A stretch of 32,490 nt of DNA, from assembly GCA_024743255.1 (NCBI GenBank), contig JANSWY010000060.1:1-32490 (forward strand), given 5' to 3'. A program made the translations under genes and the position numbers. The DNA is from a bacterium. Its GTDB lineage: Bacteria > Bacteroidota > Bacteroidia > Cytophagales > Cyclobacteriaceae. This document shows positions 8,126-15,617 of the stretch, piece after piece. Positions within the stretch are counted from its first letter, which is position 1. Each line of letters opens with the position of its first letter. Below the pieces are notes generated by a model. The model did no database searches and was not told the origin of the DNA. It was given only the letters and a program-made list of their open reading frames with translations.

Positions 8126-9589
8126 ATGCTAAAACCAATTCTATCTCCACAAGCAGTAGTCTGCTCCATTATCTCATTACTAATATCCACCACATTATTT
8201 TCTCAAACTGCCTGGGACACCAATTATGGAGGTTTAAAGGTTAAAGAGGAAACTATAATCAGTTACACAGATAATGAATCAAATGTGGCTGACTCCACAA
8301 TTCTAACCTACTATGTAGATGGAAAATTAAAGGAGTACTACACAGCAATTTGGATTAAGCCACCAGAGGGAGATGGCTTTTGGAATACCAGTTCATTTGT
8401 TTATCACTACAGAGGAGATTCTCTATGGATCCTTCATACAATGTCCAAAGGCGAAATAGTTCAGGTAGGAATTGGTAACACTTGGCACAACGCTATAAAA
8501 CACAACAAAACAACCTACTATTTTTCTGAAATTGATGCATTATGCAATAAAGACCCACAAGGTGCTTATCTGGCCGAATACAATAAAAAAGGTCAAATTA
8601 TCAATTCTGAATGGCAATCTTTTGAAGGCAATTATTCCGCAAATTCCACTTACGAATACAAAGGTCTCGATATGGTCAAACAAATAGACAACACGACATT
8701 TGACGGTAACAAAGAAACTAATGAAATGACCTTCAAGATCCTCGATAAAAACAAAAACGGTTGGACCAAGAGATCTCTTACAAACCCAGATAGTAAATTA
8801 ACTCAAATAAGAACGCTTGACCTATATGAGGACAAAGACCTGAGTAACTCCGATCTGCTATATAAGGGATATCAACCTCAATATTCACTGGAAGATGTTA
8901 TGAAAGCATTTCGCGGTGATTATTACTCAACCTCCACCGAAATCACCCCTGAACGGCTAAAGGTACTTGATCTGGGAATTCTACTAATTGAAAGCAATCC
9001 GGAAATTTTAGAAGACACTTATTATGACCCGTTGTTTTTCTATGAGAAAAAGGCGTCCTACTATATTGAACAAGGCCAAAATGAAATAGCACTTGAAACG
9101 CTAAAGGGCGGATTAAATGCAATCACCAACGATGAGAAAGTAAATAAGCTAAATTGCATGATCGCATATGTGTACTACGATAATCGCCAATACCAGGAAG
9201 CATTAAACTACTACAGAAAAGTCAAAAAGAATGACTACAACTCTTATGACCCACTGGGAAACTTCCATTCACTGACTTTAATAGAATACAATTACTTTGG
9301 TGGAGAAATAGCCACCGCTGATTCATTGATGAGTCCGGTAGCCACCGATGTTGAAGCGATCATTAACAATCCCGACTTTACAATTGAAGCGATGAATTAT
9401 GACGGTGTAAATTATCTTAGAAAGATTGCTGCGTTACAGGAGAAACTTGAGAATTATGCATCAGCTGAAAAATTCCTAACAATCATCAAAGACTTTTGGG
9501 AGTATTCAAATGGCAAGGATAGTGATGACTATCTAAATGCAGTTCAGGAATTGATAAGAGTGAAGAAACTCATTATTCAGCAAAACTAA
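8126..9589 (+). CDS. secreted TPR-repeat protein of unknown function
   Basis: A 487-residue exported protein. The signal peptide is about residues 1-27, ending 'STTLFSQ', with cleavage before 'TAWDTNYGG'. The N-terminal half (30-230) is beta-rich with many Tyr/Trp/Asn residues and no recognised family. The C-terminal half contains helix pairs typical of TPRs, for example 'FFYEKKASYYIEQGQNEIAL', 'IAYVYYDNRQYQEALNYYRKV' and 'KIAALQEKLENYASAEKFL'. There is no catalytic motif. The next gene starts 6 bases downstream, so it is probably co-transcribed with the MORN-like protein. A protein-binding envelope component is the reasonable guess. Confidence 0.8.
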   Translation: MLKPILSPQAVVCSIISLLISTTLFSQTAWDTNYGGLKVKEETIISYTDNESNVADSTILTYYVDGKLKEYYTAIWIKPPEGDGFWNTSSFVYHYRGDSLWILHTMSKGEIVQVGIGNTWHNAIKHNKTTYYFSEIDALCNKDPQGAYLAEYNKKGQIINSEWQSFEGNYSANSTYEYKGLDMVKQIDNTTFDGNKETNEMTFKILDKNKNGWTKRSLTNPDSKLTQIRTLDLYEDKDLSNSDLLYKGYQPQYSLEDVMKAFRGDYYSTSTEITPERLKVLDLGILLIESNPEILEDTYYDPLFFYEKKASYYIEQGQNEIALETLKGGLNAITNDEKVNKLNCMIAYVYYDNRQYQEALNYYRKVKKNDYNSYDPLGNFHSLTLIEYNYFGGEIATADSLMSPVATDVEAIINNPDFTIEAMNYDGVNYLRKIAALQEKLENYASAEKFLTIIKDFWEYSNGKDSDDYLNAVQELIRVKKLIIQQN

Positions 9590-9595
9590 TAGTTG

Positions 9596-11386
9596 ATGAG
9601 AAATTACCTTATCCTGCTTATAGCCCTGCTATCAAACTCCTTACATGCACAAAAAACAATATCTGATTTAGCTGTTTATTCAGAATATGGAGTCTTCTAC
9701 GACAGTTCTGGGAATTTATTAAACGGACCCTATAAAATCACTGGTGATGGAGTTTATTCAACTGCCTATTTTGACCCAAAAGGTGAAATGCATGGATTTC
9801 ACAGAACTTACTATGACAACATACTGCAATACGAAAGTGAATACTTCCTGGGAACAGCTATTTCATACAAAGAGCTTGACAAAAAAGGCAATATAGTAGA
9901 TCAAGAGATTTACAGAAATCTTGAAATCCTGGAAGGTAAAAAAAGCAAGTTCGGCAGTATAAACTCTGGAAAAGTTAAACTCACATTTTTGGCTAATCAG
10001 GAAGATTATGGAGATTATTCTATAATTCGCATCAAAGATTTGAGGCGACATGGAATTTGTGAAGAGTATAGAGTAAATGGACAAAAGCTTAGTCAAACAG
10101 AATATGACAATGGTCAGCGAAGGAAACTTACAGTCTACAATTCATCGGGAGATATTCTCCAAGAGCTGCAAACAAGAAGTGCGTTTGACACTACAAAATA
10201 CCCTCAGAAATTAACGAGCTACCTGGATTATAAAATTCGGCAACTGGGAAATGGTCAATATTTCTTTACAGACAATTCAGGGCAACCTTTAAATGGTGAT
10301 TACGACTTCTACTTTGGCAATTCTTCTGAATCGGACTTGAGAAGCTACAAAAACGGTTACTTGCATGGCACGCAATATAATTTTGATGCATCCGGATTCC
10401 TTCAATCAGTTGAAAATTACGAATTAGGAGTATTAAGTGGTCCTGTTGTGGAAGCCAGTGGAGGTACTGTTACAATGAAAAATTATCGAAACGGGAAAGA
10501 ACATGGGCTTTATCTAGTCTATGATTATACCCGCGGGATAGTAACAGATTCTGTAATCTATAAATACGGACTGAAAACTGGTACTGAGCAAATTACACGA
10601 ATGGCTGGAAAAATGGAAAGCCAAATCACTTACCGGAAAGGCAAGATGCATGGTAAAGTAGAAACACATGAGCAACTCCAAAATGGCGATAAATATGTGA
10701 GTAAGGTTGAGTTATATCAATATGGTAATAAATATGGCAATCATGTAGAATATGATTCCTCCGGCAATATCATCAAGCAGGAAGGCTACAAATTTGACAA
10801 ACTGCATGGGAAATCTATTGACAACTTATCTGGCGAACGGTACGAAAGCGTTTATAAACTTGGCAAGCTGGTAGCAAACACCTCCTTCAGAGAAAATGGA
10901 ACTAAGAGTTCTGAATGGTTTATTGATGATAGAAAACACACTTCGATTGACTATTACGAGGATGGTAGTATCAAAGAGAAAACAGAAACCATTCAATGGG
11001 ATATCAAAAGGTTACCAGAGGATTCTATGAAGGTGTCATATTATGATAGAAGTGGAGCCATGATTAAGAAAAAAGTTGCCCAGATTGAGGAGGATACTGA
11101 TTTGTCTGATCCTTGTTGTTATTGGTTATTCCATTATAGCAATAATAAATTGGCCCGTACTGAGTTTGTTACCGAAGAGTATCCCAATCAAACAATTAAA
11201 GTCTACGAAAATAATCGGGTTTCACAGGTCATCAAAAGTCCAATGTATCCTGATCATGGTGAAATGCGACAAGTACAGTATCTTAATAAACAAGGAGTAA
11301 CTGTCAAAACATGCTCCCAAACTTATTTTAATGAAAATATGTATGACGATATTGAAGGTATTTGGGAAGATAAAACCTGCAACTAA
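9596..11386 (+). CDS. secreted MORN-like (MORN_2/YwqK-type) repeat protein
   Basis: A 596-residue protein starting at the ATG at 9596 (an in-frame TTG directly before it is not needed). The signal peptide is 'MRNYLILLIALLSNSLHAQ'. The rest is built of degenerate repeats of the form 'Y.nGk.hG....Y...G': 'DPKGEMHGFHRTYYDN', 'YKNGYLHGTQYNFDASG', 'YRNGKEHGLYLVYDY', 'YRKGKMHGKVETH', 'KFDKLHGKSID' and 'YEDGSIKEKTE'. Such repeats make long beta-sheets. The family is often annotated YwqK antitoxin, but here the protein is exported and no toxin is evident. It is in an operon with the TPR gene 6 bases upstream, and its stop codon overlaps that of the convergent CHAT gene (11383-11386). Confidence 0.85.
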   Translation: MRNYLILLIALLSNSLHAQKTISDLAVYSEYGVFYDSSGNLLNGPYKITGDGVYSTAYFDPKGEMHGFHRTYYDNILQYESEYFLGTAISYKELDKKGNIVDQEIYRNLEILEGKKSKFGSINSGKVKLTFLANQEDYGDYSIIRIKDLRRHGICEEYRVNGQKLSQTEYDNGQRRKLTVYNSSGDILQELQTRSAFDTTKYPQKLTSYLDYKIRQLGNGQYFFTDNSGQPLNGDYDFYFGNSSESDLRSYKNGYLHGTQYNFDASGFLQSVENYELGVLSGPVVEASGGTVTMKNYRNGKEHGLYLVYDYTRGIVTDSVIYKYGLKTGTEQITRMAGKMESQITYRKGKMHGKVETHEQLQNGDKYVSKVELYQYGNKYGNHVEYDSSGNIIKQEGYKFDKLHGKSIDNLSGERYESVYKLGKLVANTSFRENGTKSSEWFIDDRKHTSIDYYEDGSIKEKTETIQWDIKRLPEDSMKVSYYDRSGAMIKKKVAQIEEDTDLSDPCCYWLFHYSNNKLARTEFVTEEYPNQTIKVYENNRVSQVIKSPMYPDHGEMRQVQYLNKQGVTVKTCSQTYFNENMYDDIEGIWEDKTCN

Positions 11387-14361
11387 TTTACACCTCCGGT
11401 TGCAATAAATGCCGCCCAATAATACGGGTCTTTATATTCCTTTCTTAATTCTTCTCTGGCGTAAGACATTGATTTAGAGATATCTGCGCCATCCAACCAG
11501 CTATCATAGAATAAAATCATGAACTTCTGTGTAGCAGTATCATCCACTTTCCACAGACTTGAAATAACTGCATCCGTACCAGCTACAAAAAAAGCACGTG
11601 ACAACCCATATACACCTTGCCCATCTCTACCTTCACCAAGTGCGGACTCACATGCAGACAACACAACAAGTGAAGTCTTGCTCAGATCCAGACTAGTGAT
11701 TTCATAAGAAGTTAAAATTCCATCTTGACCAAAACCGTCATTCCTTACACCTGCCCCTGAGAGTAAAAGGCCAGAAGACAGCATTGGACTCTCAAACAGA
11801 TCATCTGGATTGCCATTATCCTCGAAGTATCCATGAGTCGCAATATGCAAAATGGAAGGAGACGCAACAGATTTCAACAAATTTTCAGTTACATCTTTGC
11901 CCAGGTAGCTTTCAAAGTTTACCTCTTGTTTTTTAAGCTCATCAGTTATTGTCAGTACCTCAATTTCCGTTCCAGGCAAATCTGTAATATTTGCTCCCCT
12001 ATCAGTAGACATACCTGTCGTATCATTTAAATAATAATCTGGTCTGCCTACAAAAAGACTCTTGTTTCCAATCAATTCCTGCTTCTGACCTCTCAATGTA
12101 AGATCACGTAAAGAGGACAATTGAATAATATCGTATCGTTCATACAAATATCCTTTTTGATTCGAATCATAGAGTGCGCCCAGGTTTATGCCATTGTATA
12201 CCCCATCCAGAGACATATATATTCGCTGAGCTCCTTTAAACCGATCATCAATAAAAGCCCAATAATTTTGATAGGATTTAGAATCCTGAACCTTAAACTG
12301 AATCGCCTTTCTGTAGAAATGAAAGAACTTGTTCTCCATGTCTTCACATTTCTTTAATGAAAAAACGCTCACCTCTCCTTTTGCCGGAATAATAAAAAAA
12401 TGATAGTCAACTGTGTCGGTCAAGAATTCACCAGTAGCAATTTGATTCCGAACTACTTCCAATGCGAATTCGCCATCTGATAGATTATTCTGGAGAGCTT
12501 TAATATCAATTCCCGTTTTGTTTTCGGCATTTGAATTTATTCCCAATTTAGATTGAATTCTATCTTCCTTTTCCTCAATTTCTCTCACCAAATTTTGTTT
12601 CTCTTTCCAATCCATTTCCTCCTGTTGCATAGAAAGCTGCTGCTTGAGTGAAACGAGCTTGTCATACTCATTTTTCAAGTTCTCATCTCCTGAGTTTTGA
12701 ATGGCCAATTTTGTCTTAGCTGAGCTTTGTAGCAGTAAGCCTTTAGTCGCTAACCTAAAATTAAGTATGCCTTCATGAAATCCTTTCTTTTCCTTTTCAC
12801 TCAACCTGGAATAGAACGCAAAAACTGATTTCTCTAAAGGGGAAATCCACTGTAGATTAAATGAATACTGCTCCCTCTCACTCAAGAAAGGATAGTAGCC
12901 TTTGATTAATACTAGAGCTTCATTTACACTTTGTTTATAGTATTTGGTTGCTTCAATCTTGTTCTCATGCATGTCATTAAGAAAAGCCAACATCTGCCTA
13001 ATCTTGAATGAGCTTATTTTATCATTTTGATCTTTGTATAGTTCCAATGATTTTTCGAGATACTCAAATGCCTTTTCATCTAAATCATTGTATTTAACTT
13101 CGCCTAGAAAATAATATAGCAACGCTAATACACGAGAATCACTCACTCCTGCAGCTTTCTCCAAAATATATGTTTCTGGATCTGGCGCATACAGGGAATA
13201 AGAATTTTTGTAACTAATGGCCATCATCACCAGTGCCTTTGCATAGTAAATGGAATTAACCTCTCCTCTTTCTTCCATTTCCCGAATCAATCGTTCAAGT
13301 GAACTCTCCCCTAAATCATATTCTCCAGAACCGAACACCTTGATCATATCCTGGGTTTTGAAAGACATAAAGGCCTCATTTATCTGATCCTCTATTGATA
13401 GCACCTTGTTCCCTCTGGTATCAATATCGGTCATTTTCCTCTCTGCATTCTCTTGTTCCTGAACATCACCTTTATTCGCCGCAATAGCTGCAATAAGTCG
13501 ATAATACTCTTTTTGATAAATGGGGAGGTACGACTCAACCGATTCCTCAAAAGGAAGTATCAACTCATAAACCATATCCAGATTTCCCATTGAAAAATGT
13601 AATGCGGCCAGAGTGAGACTCGACACAAAAACATTGTCTTTTGCTCCAAGTAACTCTGCAAAATAAATCGCTACCTGTGCATATTTTATAGCTTCCTCAA
13701 GGTTTCCAGTTTGCTTTTCATACAAGGATAGGTTCAAATAAAAGCCATATACAATGGTGGGAGATACAATTTCAGTGGCCTGATTATAGCAAGTTGTTTT
13801 TTGACTGTATGATATACCTCTTTCAGAGCAAATCTCCGGAAGCACAACTTCAAATGATTTTACTAGTTCACTGGCTTCTGTAATTTTTCCAGATGAATTA
13901 TAATAGGTTAATTCGATGTATTCTTTCACCAAACCATCACAATCATCTGGCAACCAGCTCATCGCCTCTTGAAACTTATCGTATTCGCCTTGTAAAGTGT
14001 AATAATCGCAGATATTAACAACGGCCTGTGTTGAGGTATAATGACAATCGTATTCTTTAGATTCTAATAGAATTGGCTTAATTGATTCAATTATCAGATC
14101 AATCTGATTATAATCTGCTACCTGAATCGCTTTTATATATTGCGAATTCAGACTATCCAATTTGTCCACCAACTTCATTCTCCGAATCCATTTCTCTTCT
14201 CTGATTTGTGCCTCTTCTTCTCTTTCGGTTTTTTGCTGCTTAAGAGAATTAAGTTCGGCTTCTAATGCTTCAAGTTCTTTTTGCTGATCGGTTTTATCTT
14301 GCCCCAGTGAAATGAAAATAATAAATGAAAAAACAAGGAAAAGTAATCCTCTAAGCGTCAT
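11383..14361 (-). CDS. exported TPR-CHAT protein (caspase-like peptidase fold)
   Basis: A 992-residue protein. N-terminal signal sequence (about 1-21, 'LRGLLFLVFSFIIFISLGQ'), then a charged coiled coil (25-50), then an array of TPR-type helix pairs to about residue 560. After a second coiled coil (570-620) comes a C-terminal CHAT domain. The catalytic dyad is intact: His843 in 'ILHIATHGYF' and Cys904 in 'LVVLSACESALGEGRDG', followed by 'YGLSRAFFVAGTDAVISSLWKV' and the final 'PYYWAAFIATGG'. CHAT domains belong to the caspase/separase clan. Export predicts activity in the periplasm or at the surface. It overlaps the MORN-like gene at the stop codons. The native substrate is unknown. Confidence 0.93.
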   Translation of the reverse strand: MTLRGLLFLVFSFIIFISLGQDKTDQQKELEALEAELNSLKQQKTEREEEAQIREEKWIRRMKLVDKLDSLNSQYIKAIQVADYNQIDLIIESIKPILLESKEYDCHYTSTQAVVNICDYYTLQGEYDKFQEAMSWLPDDCDGLVKEYIELTYYNSSGKITEASELVKSFEVVLPEICSERGISYSQKTTCYNQATEIVSPTIVYGFYLNLSLYEKQTGNLEEAIKYAQVAIYFAELLGAKDNVFVSSLTLAALHFSMGNLDMVYELILPFEESVESYLPIYQKEYYRLIAAIAANKGDVQEQENAERKMTDIDTRGNKVLSIEDQINEAFMSFKTQDMIKVFGSGEYDLGESSLERLIREMEERGEVNSIYYAKALVMMAISYKNSYSLYAPDPETYILEKAAGVSDSRVLALLYYFLGEVKYNDLDEKAFEYLEKSLELYKDQNDKISSFKIRQMLAFLNDMHENKIEATKYYKQSVNEALVLIKGYYPFLSEREQYSFNLQWISPLEKSVFAFYSRLSEKEKKGFHEGILNFRLATKGLLLQSSAKTKLAIQNSGDENLKNEYDKLVSLKQQLSMQQEEMDWKEKQNLVREIEEKEDRIQSKLGINSNAENKTGIDIKALQNNLSDGEFALEVVRNQIATGEFLTDTVDYHFFIIPAKGEVSVFSLKKCEDMENKFFHFYRKAIQFKVQDSKSYQNYWAFIDDRFKGAQRIYMSLDGVYNGINLGALYDSNQKGYLYERYDIIQLSSLRDLTLRGQKQELIGNKSLFVGRPDYYLNDTTGMSTDRGANITDLPGTEIEVLTITDELKKQEVNFESYLGKDVTENLLKSVASPSILHIATHGYFEDNGNPDDLFESPMLSSGLLLSGAGVRNDGFGQDGILTSYEITSLDLSKTSLVVLSACESALGEGRDGQGVYGLSRAFFVAGTDAVISSLWKVDDTATQKFMILFYDSWLDGADISKSMSYAREELRKEYKDPYYWAAFIATGGVN

Positions 14362-14443
14362 GTGTGTAATAGTTCCGTTTTGAATATGAATAAGATAGTA
14401 CAGAAATCTCTATTTCCGTTTAAAATCATTAAAAACAAGCTCT

Positions 14444-14908
14444 ATGAATTCCCAAGATGTAAATCTAATCGACTCTATTGATGAAAATATTGAAGAGATT
14501 CTTTCAATGATGGAATCCTTCAATGCCATTGACAACTATCCATTTGATAAAGATCAGAGAACAAAAAACATCACAGAATTCATCAATAACCCTTATTTGG
14601 GTCGTCTTTGGTTAATTAGGAAATCGAATGATGTAGTTGGCTATTTGGTCCTGACATTTGGATTCAGCTTTGAGTATGGGGGACGAGATGCTATAATTGA
14701 TGAGTTTTTTATTGAAGATGGTTATAGAAGGCAGGGAATTGGGAATAAAGTAATGTCTTTACTGGTAGAAGAAGCTGATAAATTGAAGGTAAATGCAATT
14801 CATCTTGAAGTCGAGCATAGCAACGAAAGAGCGCACAAATTGTATATCAAAAATGGCTTCCAAGGAAATGATAGAGGCTTATTAACCAAAGTGTTCAATA
14901 CGAATTAA
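14444..14908 (+). CDS. GNAT family N-acetyltransferase
   Basis: A 154-residue acetyltransferase of the Acetyltransf_1 type, cytoplasmic. The acetyl-CoA loop is 'IEDGYRRQGIGNKVMSLLV' (about residues 86-104, R/QxxGxG) and motif B is 'AIHLEVEHSNERAHKLYIKNGF'. The N-terminal part 'DENIEEILSMMESFNAIDNYPFD' is the substrate-side region and does not identify the substrate. It is transcribed divergently from the CHAT gene, with 82 bases between the two starts, and no partner gene follows closely on the same strand. Confidence 0.9.
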   Translation: MNSQDVNLIDSIDENIEEILSMMESFNAIDNYPFDKDQRTKNITEFINNPYLGRLWLIRKSNDVVGYLVLTFGFSFEYGGRDAIIDEFFIEDGYRRQGIGNKVMSLLVEEADKLKVNAIHLEVEHSNERAHKLYIKNGFQGNDRGLLTKVFNTN

Positions 14909-14979
14909 CATTACATTCATGCAATTGAACCGGATTTTAGTTATCTTATAATACACTTAACCAAAAATCCACCAACACC

Positions 14980-15180
14980 ATGCCTAGCATCATATGCAAT
15001 AGTCTTGAAGACAAAGACACTTACTACACTTACAAAATCGGATCAAACGGAGAAACATGCAGGGATGACATGAATGGAAAAATCGAAAAATCCCATGTTG
15101 AATCTGTGACTAAATTCCGTCCATGCAAGAATGGAAATGACCGTTTTTGTATTAAGATTAAATTGACCTTATTTGATTAG
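14980..15180 (+). CDS. small hypothetical protein (66 residues)
   Basis: A 66-residue, charged, soluble protein with four cysteines ('SIICNSLED', 'GETCRDD', 'RPCKNGNDRFCIKI') and no signal peptide or helix of membrane type. It is not recognised. Reasons to think it real: it begins with ATG in an otherwise empty 270-base gap, its TAG stop exactly abuts the stop of the convergent gene at 15181 with no gap, and no competing frame is convincing. A TTGAAC-16-TATAAT-like sequence lies at 14925-14952, but this is not the usual Bacteroidota promoter. It could be a metal- or redox-binding peptide; that is speculation. Confidence 0.55.
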   Translation: MPSIICNSLEDKDTYYTYKIGSNGETCRDDMNGKIEKSHVESVTKFRPCKNGNDRFCIKIKLTLFD

Positions 15181-15543
15181 TTAGCTATCCCAAACGTAGA
15201 AATCAGCTAATATACCTGACTCATTAAATTCCAGAATTAAGGCACCAGTTCCCTTATCATTTTTGGAATGTCCCAGAATGTAATGAAAGACTCCCTGTGG
15301 CTTGATCTCTGGTTTACCTAGAAGTTGTATAACCTCTGCTTGTGTTAATCCTTTTTTTAAATGATTATCCAAAAGGTCATCAATCATTTCCCACCTGGTC
15401 ATCAGGTTATCAGAAGAGGTAAAATCTGCATTCTGCCAGGCTTCAGAATCAAAATCAGTCTTATTTCCAAATGGGTTTATTAATAGAAACCAAAACAAAA
15501 AGACAAGCACAAATGAGATTGAATAGAATAGTTTATTTGACAT
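15181..15543 (-). CDS. small membrane-anchored protein with BamE/SmpA-like domain
   Basis: A 120-residue protein. The N-terminal hydrophobic segment (about 4-24, 'LFYSISFVLVFLFWFLLI') is an uncleaved anchor or signal, with no lipobox. The soluble part contains 'HLKKGLTQAEVIQLLGKPE' (about 60-78), the helix-turn pattern of the SmpA/OmlA/BamE-like fold. It then has the strands 'GVFHYILGH' and 'ALILEFNESGILADFYVW'. In Proteobacteria this fold is part of the BAM complex, but the same fold is used in other small envelope proteins, so no BAM role is claimed. Its start lies 75 bases from the end of the 765-residue gene on the same strand. Confidence 0.72.
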   Translation of the reverse strand: MSNKLFYSISFVLVFLFWFLLINPFGNKTDFDSEAWQNADFTSSDNLMTRWEMIDDLLDNHLKKGLTQAEVIQLLGKPEIKPQGVFHYILGHSKNDKGTGALILEFNESGILADFYVWDS

Positions 15544-15617
15544 TAGAATATAAGGTAAAACAACTTATCAACGCCTCATCGATCTCATTTAGTATTAACT
15601 ACAAGAAATGGCAAATT

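Noticed and set aside
9596-11386. MORN-like protein as an antitoxin of a toxin-antitoxin pair
   Set aside because: It is exported and large and no toxin gene is adjacent; the YwqK antitoxin label of the family is not supported here.
11383-14361. TPR-CHAT protein as a CRISPR type III-E (Csx29-like) effector
   Set aside because: It has a signal peptide, no CRISPR or gRAMP gene is present, and the TPR-CHAT architecture is common in unrelated exported proteins.
14925-14952. TTGAAC-16-TATAAT as a promoter for the 66-residue gene
   Set aside because: It resembles an E. coli promoter, but Bacteroidota sigma-A uses TTTG/TAnnTTTG, and such a match is likely by chance in AT-rich DNA.
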